Origin: Treponema pectinovorum
GTDB taxonomy: Bacteria > Spirochaetota > Spirochaetia > Treponematales > Treponemataceae
Reading direction: 5' to 3'
Length of the DNA: 64,000 bases
Assembly (NCBI RefSeq): GCF_900497595.1
Contig: NZ_UFQO01000002.1
Location: 1-64,000 of the forward strand
Position 1 is the stretch's first letter. Every line of letters starts with the position of its first letter. Below, piece after piece: positions 1-9,206 of the stretch. The notes under the pieces are model-generated. The model worked only from the letters and a program-made list of their open reading frames with translations. It made no database searches and was not told the origin of the DNA. The translations under genes were made by a program, and so were the position numbers.

Positions 1-447
1 GTACAATACTCTATAGAAAAAATTTTTTGTGTTAATCTTCCTACCATATCGTATGTACATTACTGAATCTTTAGTAATTCTAGAAGTTAGGATTTTTTTA
101 ATTTCTACAACATCAAACTCAGAATTCGGGATAGAGAAGCCGAATTTCTCTCCAAAACCCCAGATTTTCATTTTATTAATACAATTGCACAAATCACTAT
201 ATTCTGTTTTATGTTTATCTCCATGGATACCTATTTCCCAGCCATTTTTTCGTAAATCCTTCAATTCTTGTATTTGTATGCAATCTTCAGAAGAGCGAAA
301 AGAACGAAACGCATCTTCCCATGTACCATCAACATATCCAGTAGTTACAAAAATTGTCCCTCGTATATTGTATTTTTTTGTTATGGGGAAAGCATATATA
401 TAATTATCTCTTCTACCATCATCAAAAGTAAAAACAATAGTTCGCAT
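1..447 (-). CDS. Polysaccharide deacetylase family protein (3' end outside window)
   Basis: Frame open from an ATG at 447 to the window edge, 149 codons with no stop, so the C-terminal part lies outside. The N-terminus TIVFTFDDGRRDNY carries the TFDDG metal-binding signature of NodB-type carbohydrate esterase family 4. A second histidine-containing motif, GIHGDKHK, lies near residue 79 and resembles the family's second metal-ligand segment. The enzyme would remove acetyl groups from an amino sugar in a glycan. The start is supported by AGAGGA 8 bases upstream. It is the last visible gene of the leftward polysaccharide operon, 3 bases after the glycosyltransferase stop. Exact substrate unknown. 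Confidence 0.8.
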   Translation of the reverse strand, partial: MRTIVFTFDDGRRDNYIYAFPITKKYNIRGTIFVTTGYVDGTWEDAFRSFRSSEDCIQIQELKDLRKNGWEIGIHGDKHKTEYSDLCNCINKMKIWGFGEKFGFSIPNSEFDVVEIKKILTSRITKDSVMYIRYGRKINTKNFFYRVLY

Positions 448-450
448 CGT

Positions 451-1272
451 TTATCTTCCTCTAAATAAACTTTTAAATATAAAACTTCTAATGCTATTTG
501 GCATAACTACTTGAACACAAAATCGAATAAACACATTTATAATATACTGCGGAAGAGAAATTATTTTATGGCTTAGCATCCATCCCTGTAATTTGGATTC
601 ACTTTTAAAATATTTCCAGCCTCCTCGACGCTTATACATTTCTTTCCCAACTCGCACATTCACTAAATTTTCTTGAATATTATAAAAACAACAATTATTC
701 AAAACCATTCTACAATACAAAAAGTAATCTTCGTCGTAATGCCAATGCTGATAATTTCCAGATTTTAATACAGAATCTTTTTTGAACATAATTGTAACTT
801 GATTCATAGGACAACGAGTTTTTAAATATTTTTTTATTTGAGAATCTGTTTCAGGAACTATTCTAACTCCTACCACATTTGTGCAATCATCAATAAATTC
901 TTTAATATAGCCCCCAACAATATCAATGTCAGGATCGTTTTCGAAAATTTTTAATTGCTTTTCAAATCTATCAGGAACAGATATATCATCCGCATCCATT
1001 AAAGCTATTAACGGATATTTACATCGAAGAACAGCTTTAGCATGAGCTATGCCTTGCCCTTCATTAACTTCTGAGCGAATTACAATTGCGCCATATTTAT
1101 CTTCAAATTCTTGAACATACTCATTGAGTTCTGGAGGAATAGGCCCATCTACTGTAATTATTATTTCCGAAGGTTTTACTGTTTGATTATAAATACTTAA
1201 AAATGCAGTTTTGAAATCTTCTGGATTATCATTTTTATAACATCCTATAGTTGCAGAAAAATTAGTATGCAT
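451..1272 (-). CDS. Family 2 glycosyltransferase
   Basis: 273 residues. Residues 5-110 form a GT-A domain: the opening segment FSATIGCYKNDNPEDF, a TVDG turn, and LMDADDISVPDRF, which holds the DxD-type metal and nucleotide-sugar binding motif. It probably adds one sugar to the repeat unit on the cytoplasmic face of the membrane. The C-terminal portion has a short hydrophobic stretch (YIINVFIRFCVQVV) that may touch the membrane. GGAG lies 8 bases before the ATG. It directly abuts the LicD gene upstream (no spacer), which suggests translational coupling. Donor and acceptor cannot be read from sequence. Confidence 0.85.
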   Translation of the reverse strand: MHTNFSATIGCYKNDNPEDFKTAFLSIYNQTVKPSEIIITVDGPIPPELNEYVQEFEDKYGAIVIRSEVNEGQGIAHAKAVLRCKYPLIALMDADDISVPDRFEKQLKIFENDPDIDIVGGYIKEFIDDCTNVVGVRIVPETDSQIKKYLKTRCPMNQVTIMFKKDSVLKSGNYQHWHYDEDYFLYCRMVLNNCCFYNIQENLVNVRVGKEMYKRRGGWKYFKSESKLQGWMLSHKIISLPQYIINVFIRFCVQVVMPNSIRSFIFKSLFRGR

Positions 1273-2169
1273 TTATATATCTCCAAAGTTAATATCAACA
1301 ATAAAATGTTTTTCTCGTTTTTCTATAGGAGGTATTTGCATATAGTCTCCGTATAATGATAAAAGATATTTTTCCACATTATTGTAAATAAATGCATTTT
1401 CAGTTTCAAACATGCATTCTTTAGGGGGGATAATATCCGAAAGCTCTTGAATCTCGCCAAAATAATGACATCGTCCTGATGGAACTGTTACACATCTTGT
1501 TCTTTTCTTTTTATATTTTTTTGCAACTTCATCACATTTTTCATACCATTTTTGATATGTTCTAAAACTAAATAATCTTCCAATAAAGAATCTTATTTTT
1601 AATGATTTCTTTCCTTCACTTGTAGACAAAAGCAATTTAGTTACAGGACAATTCCTACGTTTCCAAAGTTTCACACAAACTGCAACATATTGATAAAAAT
1701 TATTCCAAAACCCATGAAGTAAGCGAGGAAGCTTCCCGTCAGGGATATTTTCAATAGGAAATAAATCAATTCCAATAGCAGGATTTTCATCTTCAAACTC
1801 GTAAACTGTTTTTATAACAGTTCCTCTTTTTTCTATCTTTATAAATGGAAGAGAATAATTATCCGAAACCTCAGGTCCAACCAAATTATATTTATTAGGG
1901 AAATGTTTCTCTAATGCTTTTGGAAATTTTTCGTAATCACATCTAAGCATATTTAAATCAAGGTCATCATCCCACGGTATAAAACCTTTGTGTCGGACGG
2001 CTCCTAGACAGGTTCCTCCTCCTAACATCACTGTCAAGTTTTCTTCTTCACAAGCCTTCTTTATATCTCTAAACATCTCCAAAAGTGTCATTTTCAATTT
2101 TTTAGATTCTTCTTCAGAAAGTTCACGCACGGGAAGATTTGATTTTAACAATAATCCTGTAAGATTCAT
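1273..2169 (-). CDS. licD: LicD family phosphotransferase
   Basis: 298 residues. The LicD nucleotidyltransferase-fold core is clear: LGGGTCLGAVRHKGFIPWDD followed by DLD, around residues 49-71, with the aspartates expected to bind metal. LicD proteins transfer phosphocholine or polyol phosphates from a CDP-activated donor to glycans; the human relatives fukutin and FKRP transfer ribitol phosphate. The gene overlaps the upstream SDR gene by 4 bases (ATGA) and follows an IspD-like cytidylyltransferase two genes earlier. That context points to a CDP-polyol donor. No choline kinase or choline transporter is visible, so a choline role is less likely. GGGGGAATGATAAAATG supplies a good ribosome binding site. 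Confidence 0.88.
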   Translation of the reverse strand: MNLTGLLLKSNLPVRELSEEESKKLKMTLLEMFRDIKKACEEENLTVMLGGGTCLGAVRHKGFIPWDDDLDLNMLRCDYEKFPKALEKHFPNKYNLVGPEVSDNYSLPFIKIEKRGTVIKTVYEFEDENPAIGIDLFPIENIPDGKLPRLLHGFWNNFYQYVAVCVKLWKRRNCPVTKLLLSTSEGKKSLKIRFFIGRLFSFRTYQKWYEKCDEVAKKYKKKRTRCVTVPSGRCHYFGEIQELSDIIPPKECMFETENAFIYNNVEKYLLSLYGDYMQIPPIEKREKHFIVDINFGDI

Positions 2170-3200
2170 TTTATCATTCCCCCAATAAGCCTTTTATACA
2201 TTTCATCAAGCGAAACAACTGGATTCCAACCTAGAGACATCAATTTTTTTGAATCTAATTTAACTCTTACAGTGGGATTATACCCAAATTTTGAAGCATC
2301 CCCAGTCACATCAAAAATAACTTTACTAGCTCCTTTTGAATATGAATTGCATACAAGTGTTGCCATATCTGCAATTGAAATTGTAGTTTCATTATTTGCA
2401 ATATTGTAAGCCTCTCCAACTTTTCCTTTAGATAAAACTGTTAAAATTCCAGAGACGGCATCTGTTGTATAGCAATAATTTCTAACAGTCTCTCCTTTGG
2501 TTTTTAGAATAATATCTTTATTTTCTATTATTGAACGTGCAAATTGAGCAAAAACTCTATTATCAGAGTATTCAACACCTGCACCAAAAGTTTGGCATAG
2601 TCTGCAAATTTTTACAGGAATTTTAAATTCTTTAGAATAAGATGCACAAATATTTTCCACCATTCGCTTACTTTCAGAATAACTTGAACGAACAGAAATA
2701 GGATTTATACTTCCAAAATCTTCTTCTGTAACATTTTTTATTCCTTCATAATAATCAAAAGAACCATAAACTTCCAATGAGCTCATGTAGGCGAACCCTT
2801 TTATCTTTTTTCCAATACACTGTCTTAATAAATTTCTAGTTCCGTCAACAGCCACATCTATGGTTTTTATAGGATTTTCGACAAAAGTTTTGCTATCAGT
2901 AACACTTGCCCCATGGACAATATAGTTAATATCGAGATTCGAAATATTTAAATCGAATATATCAGAATATATTGGTATAAGATTTTCGCACTCATAATTT
3001 TTGAAAATTAAATTAAATTTTTCTTTATTCCTGCAACAAGCAAAAACTTTTATTTTTCCATATTTAATCAATGCCTTTGCAATGATAGAACCAATTAAAC
3101 CTGTCGCTCCTGTAATCAGAATTGAAGAGCCTTCGAAGTGTTGAAAATATTTCTTTTGCGAAACTAATTCTGTTATATCGTTATCTAATATTGAATTCAT
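2166..3200 (-). CDS. NAD-dependent epimerase/dehydratase (extended SDR)
   Basis: 344 residues. The Rossmann motif GATGLIGS occurs near residues 31-38 and the catalytic YxxxK as YSESK near residue 174, preceded by an MSSLEVYG strand with the catalytic serine region. It belongs to the UDP-sugar epimerase/decarboxylase/dehydratase superfamily; the substrate cannot be read. Its position between the IspD-like cytidylyltransferase (3 bases upstream) and LicD (4-base overlap) suggests it acts on the same CDP-activated or phosphorylated polyol. It could reduce a keto-pentose phosphate or its CDP derivative, but it could equally make an ordinary nucleotide sugar. Confidence 0.85.
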   Translation of the reverse strand: MNSILDNDITELVSQKKYFQHFEGSSILITGATGLIGSIIAKALIKYGKIKVFACCRNKEKFNLIFKNYECENLIPIYSDIFDLNISNLDINYIVHGASVTDSKTFVENPIKTIDVAVDGTRNLLRQCIGKKIKGFAYMSSLEVYGSFDYYEGIKNVTEEDFGSINPISVRSSYSESKRMVENICASYSKEFKIPVKICRLCQTFGAGVEYSDNRVFAQFARSIIENKDIILKTKGETVRNYCYTTDAVSGILTVLSKGKVGEAYNIANNETTISIADMATLVCNSYSKGASKVIFDVTGDASKFGYNPTVRVKLDSKKLMSLGWNPVVSLDEMYKRLIGGMIK

Positions 3201-3203
3201 ATT

Positions 3204-3923
3204 CTATAACCCGAATATCTGCTGATTTTCTCTTACTTCATATAAAGCTTTAAATGTATAAAAGTCTGCTGGTGTAGTAATTTTTATATTATCAAAATTA
3301 CCTTCAACCGTATAAAGCTCATAACCATAAAATTGCATCAAAGAGGCAGAATCTATCATATTTAAATTTCCGTCTTTTATAGCTTTCTTATGTACTGAAA
3401 GTATATCTCTAAGATTAAAACATTGCGGCGCTTTTGCATGGAAACATTTGCTCCTATCTGTAATTGTTTTGATTTTCCCATTCTCCGTTGTAACAATAGT
3501 TTCTATAGCAGGAACAACCGTTATTGCTGAGCCATGTTCCTTTACGGACTTTATGCATTCCGAAATCAAGTCTTCATTGACAAAAGGACGAACGCCATCA
3601 TGAATCAAAATAACACAGTCTTCGCCAAGCAATTCATTTATCGAACATAGTCCTTTAAAAATAGATTCTTGTCCTGTTTTTCCTCCAGGGACAACTTTCT
3701 TAACCTTATCGATTTGATATTTAGACAAAAGTTTATTCAAATACGGAATCCAATCTTCAATACAAACAACAAAAATATTGTCTATTTCTGGGTGATTTTG
3801 AAAATTCTCAAGTGTATGAATTATAAGTTCCTTTCCATAAAATTGTAAAAATTGTTTAGGTCTAGCCCGACTATTCATTCTCGTGCCAGAACCACCTGCA
3901 AATATTAGTACATTATTCATCAT
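3204..3923 (-). CDS. IspD/TarI-like cytidylyltransferase
   Basis: 239 residues. The nucleotidyltransferase signature FAGGSGTRM (residues 8-16) is followed by RPKQFL, then VPGGKTGQESIFKGL, LIHDGVRPFV and KITTPADF, which are the IspD/TarI hallmarks. It would form a CDP-polyol from CTP and a polyol phosphate. The opening FAGGSGTRM and the setting beside LicD in a glycan operon favour a TarI/Bcs1-type polyol phosphate enzyme over the isoprenoid enzyme IspD. AGAGG lies 3 bases before the first ATG and 6 before the second, so translation may begin at 3920. The gene overlaps the preceding glycosyltransferase stop by one base. Confidence 0.85.
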   Translation of the reverse strand: MMNNVLIFAGGSGTRMNSRARPKQFLQFYGKELIIHTLENFQNHPEIDNIFVVCIEDWIPYLNKLLSKYQIDKVKKVVPGGKTGQESIFKGLCSINELLGEDCVILIHDGVRPFVNEDLISECIKSVKEHGSAITVVPAIETIVTTENGKIKTITDRSKCFHAKAPQCFNLRDILSVHKKAIKDGNLNMIDSASLMQFYGYELYTVEGNFDNIKITTPADFYTFKALYEVRENQQIFGL

Positions 3924-4861
3924 TAACCTCTAAGTAGGATTGCGATACACCTAGGAACTAGTTGTTTATAATTCGAAACCGAATATATTCTTTTGTAATT
4001 TTTAATTAAAAAAGTCATAACTTTAAATTTTCGTTTATTTTCCCTGTTCCTATAAAATTCTTCAGTTTCTGTCAAAATTTGCCTTATTCCTTCGCTCAGT
4101 ACAGGAACCCTTTTTTTAAGTTCTTGAACAAACACTAATCTATCAGTAGGGAACCCCTTTCGATTTAAGGTATTTACAATTTGCTTAAAAAAGGAAATTT
4201 TATGATTACCAGAAGCATTGTTTGAATGAATCCTATAATTTGTTATTGGTTCAAAAGTATAATACAAACCGTTCATACAGCAAGCTACCGCGCTAAACCA
4301 CGCATCATGATATTCAACTTTTTCAGGTATAGGTAAAGCATAATTGAATAGTTCCTTTTTATACATCGAAGATGTCCCTTGAAAAGGATTTCCATACAAT
4401 AAAATCCTCGACAACTTCCATCCATCATCACCATCTACAAAATACCTATCTCGCTCAGAAAGTAAATCTCCTATTAAGAAATCATTTTCATCTATTATTT
4501 GTGCATTTCCAACTGATGCTGTCTTATGTTTAAGATTTTCTGCCAGAATTTTCAAATGATCTTCAATCCAAATATCATCTTGGTCACATAAGGCTATATA
4601 TTCGCCAGAAGATAAAGAAATTGCCTTTTCAAAATTTTTTCTAAATCCAAGATTATTTTCATTCCTATATATTTTTATTCTTGAGTCACTCTCCTCATAG
4701 TTTTTAAGAATTTCAAATGTTCCATCGGTTGAATTATCATCGCAAATAATAAGTTCAAAATCAGAAATGCTTTGGTTCAAAATAGAATCAAGTTGTTTTT
4801 GCAAATATTTACTACCGTTATAGGTAGTCATAGCTATACTAATCATAGATTGTTTCTCCAT
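3923..4861 (-). CDS. Family 2 glycosyltransferase (RfbF/WcaA-like)
   Basis: 312 residues. Classic GT2 N-terminus: SIAMTTYNGSKYLQKQLDSI, IICDDNSTDGT, and ALCDQDDIW containing the DxD-like motif. About 20 residues later comes the acceptor-side region. The protein resembles rhamnosyl-type transferases of O-antigen clusters, but the donor is not readable. The start at 4861 overlaps the polymerase gene by 23 bases. An in-frame ATG at 4846 with GGAGA upstream is an attractive alternative that reduces the overlap to 8 bases. Confidence 0.85.
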   Translation of the reverse strand: MEKQSMISIAMTTYNGSKYLQKQLDSILNQSISDFELIICDDNSTDGTFEILKNYEESDSRIKIYRNENNLGFRKNFEKAISLSSGEYIALCDQDDIWIEDHLKILAENLKHKTASVGNAQIIDENDFLIGDLLSERDRYFVDGDDGWKLSRILLYGNPFQGTSSMYKKELFNYALPIPEKVEYHDAWFSAVACCMNGLYYTFEPITNYRIHSNNASGNHKISFFKQIVNTLNRKGFPTDRLVFVQELKKRVPVLSEGIRQILTETEEFYRNRENKRKFKVMTFLIKNYKRIYSVSNYKQLVPRCIAILLRG

Positions 4862-6032
4862 ATTTAAAAAACGTTAAAAAAAATAATAAGGCACAAAAAC
4901 CTACGCTATCAATTAAGAACGGATTAGTGCAAGCTGTAACAACATAGCCTAAAAGCGATAAAATATAAAAATATTTATAAATATTCTTCTCGAAAAACAT
5001 TTTTTTAATAGCTGGCTTTAACCAAATAAAAACAAAAATACTTATAGTCGATATAAGCCCATACCGCCGAATAGTCTCTAAATGTGAAAGTTCTGTAATA
5101 TCAACATCTTTATATCTACCTAAACTGAAAAATGTAGAACCTTTACCCCAACCAAAAAAAGTAAAACGAATCGGATCAGAGTCAAATACTGCGCTATAAG
5201 AAGTCATGTCTCGAACTTTTATTCCTGTTGAAGCACTGTTTGAATCTGTAAAGAAAAGAATTGCAAAATATATAGCCATAAAAAGCAAAACTGTAATTAG
5301 CATAAATGCTGTAACAAATTTTTTATGTTTAATCAAATAAAAAAATACATATAAAAAAATCAATAAACATGCGCACATCATATTAGCACGTGCGCCTGAA
5401 ACAAACAAAGAAAACGCAAGAATAACAATTGTAAAAGTATTTTTTTTCAAACCTTTGAGCCTACATATAAGGCTATACCCCAACGCTCCAATCATGCAAG
5501 GAGCGGTTCTATAATAGACGGTAACAAAAAATTTCCCAAGAATATTTCTATTATCAATACTACATATCATTAAATTTTTTTTTTCTAAAAGTGTATCGAA
5601 ATATGTCTTTAAAGCAGCATAATAAATTTTTGAAGATATACATATAATCCAAAGCACAATTGTAATAAGTGCTATTAGTATTGCAACAAACATATATGAT
5701 TTTATAATGCATGAAGCATATTTCTTTGTATTAAAGCAGGTCAAATATAAATAGCAAGATGCGATGACTGTCTCAAAAATTCCCCTTGAAAAATCTATAT
5801 TACTTCCTGGTACTATTAGATTATAGGTAATAGATATTCCCCAAATTGACAATAACAATAAAGAATTACCAATATTTGAATAATCAGCATAAATAAATGA
5901 AGTACATAAAAATAAAGCAAAAAAAATTTCTCTCGTATGGAAAAAAGGCTCACGAATATTAATAGTAATAATTAATAATGAAAGAAATATTTTTGATAGC
6001 TCAAATAATCTTATTTTGTATAAACTTTTCAT
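4839..6032 (-). CDS. Wzy-like O-antigen/polysaccharide polymerase
   Basis: 397 residues, strongly hydrophobic throughout, with about 10-12 predicted membrane segments and a larger extracytoplasmic loop in the second half (around the stretch containing SASTGIKVRDMTSY and FFGWGKGSTFF). This layout is typical of O-antigen ligase/polymerase proteins. In this context it most likely joins repeat units on the periplasmic side after Wzx flipping. There is little sequence conservation in the family, so the assignment rests on topology and neighbourhood. It lies 6 bases after Gmd. Confidence 0.7.
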   Translation of the reverse strand: MKSLYKIRLFELSKIFLSLLIITINIREPFFHTREIFFALFLCTSFIYADYSNIGNSLLLLSIWGISITYNLIVPGSNIDFSRGIFETVIASCYLYLTCFNTKKYASCIIKSYMFVAILIALITIVLWIICISSKIYYAALKTYFDTLLEKKNLMICSIDNRNILGKFFVTVYYRTAPCMIGALGYSLICRLKGLKKNTFTIVILAFSLFVSGARANMMCACLLIFLYVFFYLIKHKKFVTAFMLITVLLFMAIYFAILFFTDSNSASTGIKVRDMTSYSAVFDSDPIRFTFFGWGKGSTFFSLGRYKDVDITELSHLETIRRYGLISTISIFVFIWLKPAIKKMFFEKNIYKYFYILSLLGYVVTACTNPFLIDSVGFCALLFFLTFFKYGETIYD

Positions 6033-6038
6033 ACAAAC

Positions 6039-7124
6039 TTAAAATTTGTCATTTCTTAATTGATATTCATTCTTCACAAACTTCATATCGCTTTTAACCA
6101 TCAGTTTAACAAGTTGTTCGAACGACGTCTTTTGAGGATTCCATCCTAATTCAGTTCTTGCTTTTGTAGGATCCCCTAACAAGGTTTCTACCTCTGCTGG
6201 TCTAAAATAACTAGGATCAACTTCAATAATGACTTCCCCTGTTTTTTTGTTATAACCTTTCTCATCAACACCTTTTCCCTTGAACTCTAATTCGATTCCA
6301 ACTTCGTTAAACGCTCTTATACAGAATTCTTTAACTGAATGCTGTTCTCCTGTCGCTATAACGTAATCATCTGGTTTACTTTGTTGCAACATTAACCACA
6401 TACATTCTACATAGTCTTTAGCATATCCCCAATCTCGCATTGCATTTAAATTTCCTAAATACAACTTTTTTTGCAATCCATTAGCAATTCTTGCAACAGA
6501 CAAAGTAATTTTTCTAGTTACAAAATTTTCACCTCGTCTTTCAGATTCATGGTTAAACAAGATTCCGTTACAACAAAACATCCCGTAACTTTCTCTATAA
6601 TTTTTCATAATCCAGAAACCATAGAGTTTCGCAACTGCGTAGGGACTTCTTGGATAAAAAGGAGTTGTTTCTTTTTGAGGAATTTCTTGAACCAATCCAA
6701 ATAATTCAGATGTTGAAGCTTGATAAATTCTACATGTTTTTTCCATACCAAGAAAATGAACCGCTTCCAAAATTCTCAAAACTCCAGTTGCATCTGTATC
6801 AGCAGTATATTCGGGAACATCAAAAGACACTCGAACATGAGATTGGGCCGCTAAATTATAAATCTCTGTTGGGGTAATTTCTTTTATAAGTCTAGTCATG
6901 CTCATAGAATCAGTCATATCGCCGTAATGTAAAATCAACCTGCGTTCTGCATGGTAATCCGCAACTAATTTTTCGATATACAAATGTTCGATTCTCCCTG
7001 TATTAAAAGATGAAGATCTCCTTATAATTCCATGAACTTCATATCCTTTTGAAAGCAGTAATTCTGCTAAATAAGATCCATCCTGTCCTGTTATACCTGT
7101 AATCAATGCTACTTTTCTTTCCAT
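6039..7124 (-). CDS. gmd: GDP-mannose 4,6-dehydratase
   Basis: 361 residues, full length for Gmd. Shows [16 protein letters not shown] at the N-terminus, [21 protein letters not shown], the TSELFG active-site segment and YAVAKLYGF with the catalytic Tyr/Lys. Near the C-terminus it has the conserved [16 protein letters not shown]. It converts GDP-D-mannose to GDP-4-keto-6-deoxy-D-mannose, the precursor of GDP-L-fucose, GDP-D-rhamnose or GDP-perosamine. No classic WcaG/Fcl or Per partner is seen here; one of the two uncharacterised SDR genes or a gene outside the window could complete the pathway. AGGAG occurs before the ATG. Confidence 0.95.
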   Translation of the reverse strand: MERKVALITGITGQDGSYLAELLLSKGYEVHGIIRRSSSFNTGRIEHLYIEKLVADYHAERRLILHYGDMTDSMSMTRLIKEITPTEIYNLAAQSHVRVSFDVPEYTADTDATGVLRILEAVHFLGMEKTCRIYQASTSELFGLVQEIPQKETTPFYPRSPYAVAKLYGFWIMKNYRESYGMFCCNGILFNHESERRGENFVTRKITLSVARIANGLQKKLYLGNLNAMRDWGYAKDYVECMWLMLQQSKPDDYVIATGEQHSVKEFCIRAFNEVGIELEFKGKGVDEKGYNKKTGEVIIEVDPSYFRPAEVETLLGDPTKARTELGWNPQKTSFEQLVKLMVKSDMKFVKNEYQLRNDKF

Positions 7125-7127
7125 AAT

Positions 7128-8303
7128 TTAGGCTCCTAAGGTTTCTTTTATTAGTTTTATATATTCTTCTTTAAAATTATTCCAGTTTGATTCTTGAAAG
7201 GTCTCTGCTATAGACTCAAATTTTTTTTCATCAATTAAATTATAATTATCAAATACTTTTTTTAATACTTTTGCCAATTCAATTTCATCATGAGGATTAA
7301 AATATTCAACATTAGCAGGTTTCTGCTCCAGATGAACAGGAATATTTGAAAGGATTATTTTTTTCCCTATCAATTTACACTCTTCTACCGCTGTATTCCA
7401 TCCCTCAAATAAAGATGGTTGAATAACTGCTGTACTATAATATTGAAGACATTTAACATCATTGTAAGGAATATTTCCTGTCATTATAAAATATTCTTGC
7501 AATTGATTTTCTTTAATGTAGTTTGTAATTATATTGAAATTCGCTAAATCTCTTGAGTCCTTTTGTAATCCCGTAGCAACAATTTTGAAATTTAAAGTTT
7601 TATATTGATCAATCAATTCCTTTAAAGATTTTAAGACAATTATATGATTTTTATGAGCCCAAAATTGATTCGTTATTAAAAAGAATTTATATTCATCCAA
7701 TTTATATTTATCTAAAATATCTCTTGAATAATCATTAACTTTATTAATAGGCGGAAGTGTAAAGTGGAACACTTTTATTTTATCTTCATTTAATTTTGGG
7801 AAGCATTCTTTTAAATCTTTTTTAGAATCGTAGCTGCTAACCACAACATATTTTGAATTATCCAAAATAATTTGCCTTACAAATTTTTCTCTAACTACTG
7901 CTTTTTCTGAAAAAAGTTGGGGATATCTAAAAGACTGGAGATCTGGAATCCAGCTACAGCACGGACAAGGTGTCTTTTTGTTTAATGGGAAAAAATCGTT
8001 ATGAGATACGATATCAATTTTGTATTTTTTTAAAATTCTATTTATCAATATTTCGTATTTAAAATAGTACAAAAAGAATTTTCTTACATAAGAAAGTTTT
8101 GAACCATCTGTAAATAGATTCGAATAATAACATTTTACATTTGGAAATTTTGCATCGATTATAACTTTTAACTTTGGAGAAGCCAAAATATATGGCTCAA
8201 ATTCATTTGAACCATTAATTAAATCAACTAAATTTTTATAATAGTTTAAGCCACCATTCCAGCGTCCTAAATTATCTTGAAAAATAAAACCTACCCTAAT
8301 CAT
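7128..8303 (-). CDS. Family 4-type (GT-B) glycosyltransferase
   Basis: 391 residues. N-terminal half has GRWNGGLNYYKNL, a glycine-rich donor/acceptor loop, and SHNDFFPL. The C-terminal half carries NQFWAHKNH, MTGNIPYNDVKCLQYYSTAV and QPSLFEGWNTAVEE, which matches the EGxxxxxxE nucleotide-sugar binding motif of GT4 enzymes. The acceptor is probably the growing lipid-linked repeat unit. It overlaps the next epimerase gene by 8 bases and sits 3 bases before gmd, so a GDP-sugar donor made by Gmd is possible but unproven. Confidence 0.85.
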   Translation of the reverse strand: MIRVGFIFQDNLGRWNGGLNYYKNLVDLINGSNEFEPYILASPKLKVIIDAKFPNVKCYYSNLFTDGSKLSYVRKFFLYYFKYEILINRILKKYKIDIVSHNDFFPLNKKTPCPCCSWIPDLQSFRYPQLFSEKAVVREKFVRQIILDNSKYVVVSSYDSKKDLKECFPKLNEDKIKVFHFTLPPINKVNDYSRDILDKYKLDEYKFFLITNQFWAHKNHIIVLKSLKELIDQYKTLNFKIVATGLQKDSRDLANFNIITNYIKENQLQEYFIMTGNIPYNDVKCLQYYSTAVIQPSLFEGWNTAVEECKLIGKKIILSNIPVHLEQKPANVEYFNPHDEIELAKVLKKVFDNYNLIDEKKFESIAETFQESNWNNFKEEYIKLIKETLGA

Positions 8304-9204
8304 ATGTTTTTAAATTTTTACTCCACTCTACAAATTCATGTAAGTCATCTTCAAAATTACAAGTTTGCTTGTATCCCAGTTGCAAAATCTTCTTAATATC
8401 TGCTTCCCAGTTTACAGGATCGCCTGCTCTATTATTACCTTCAAAAATAATTTCTTTTTGACTGTTCAATATATTCTTTATATTATACGCAACAGTCTTT
8501 ATAGAAGTTTGAATTCCATTACCTACATTATAACATCCGACATCTATACTATTATCCAAAATAAACAACTCTATGATTTTTACAACATCAACTACATTTA
8601 TAAAATCTCGAGTTTCTGCACCAGTTCCAAATAAGCATACTTTTGATTCTGTCAAAAACTTATTAAGAATATCCCAAATAACCAATTTTTTTTGTCCTAT
8701 TCCATATACAGAAAAAAGCCGTAAATTATAACACTTTATTCCATATATATTTGAATACATATCACAAATTTTTTCTGCCATATATTTATGATACCCATAA
8801 GGCGAAATAGGATTTATGAGAGCCGATTCTTTTATAGGAAGATTTTTTGGATTTCCGTAAACAGCGGCACTTGAAAGATTTATAAACCTTGTATTTTGTT
8901 TTGACAGCCTTATTGCCTCTAATATTTTTTCAACATTATATAAATTTGCATTAAAATCATTTAAAGGGTTTTCTAACGATAAGGACACATTTGCAGAACC
9001 ACTTGCATTTATACAAATATCTATTGCATTTTTTTCAAATATCTCATTGAAATTTGGATTTATTTTATCAATTTGAAAATAATTATTTTTTTTATCTGGC
9101 AGAATATCAACTTCGTAAACCTTATGCTTAGTTCCTAGATATTGCGATAAAACAGTGCCAATAAAGCCTTTTGAACCAACTACAAGAACTTTTTGAAACG
9201 CCAT
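8296..9204 (-). CDS. NAD-dependent epimerase/dehydratase (extended SDR)
   Basis: 302 residues. VVGSKGFIGTVLSQYL is the NAD(P)-binding glycine motif and YGYHK (near residue 137) the catalytic YxxxK. NLSSAAVYGNP supplies the serine strand and FGTGAETRDFINV the sugar-nucleotide loop. The length is close to that of GDP-4-keto-6-deoxymannose reductases, and gmd lies one gene downstream. A reductase partner role for Gmd is therefore plausible, but the motifs do not distinguish it from UDP-sugar 4-epimerases. GGAGGT precedes the ATG. Confidence 0.82.
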   Translation of the reverse strand: MAFQKVLVVGSKGFIGTVLSQYLGTKHKVYEVDILPDKKNNYFQIDKINPNFNEIFEKNAIDICINASGSANVSLSLENPLNDFNANLYNVEKILEAIRLSKQNTRFINLSSAAVYGNPKNLPIKESALINPISPYGYHKYMAEKICDMYSNIYGIKCYNLRLFSVYGIGQKKLVIWDILNKFLTESKVCLFGTGAETRDFINVVDVVKIIELFILDNSIDVGCYNVGNGIQTSIKTVAYNIKNILNSQKEIIFEGNNRAGDPVNWEADIKKILQLGYKQTCNFEDDLHEFVEWSKNLKTYD

Positions 9205-9206
9205 TA

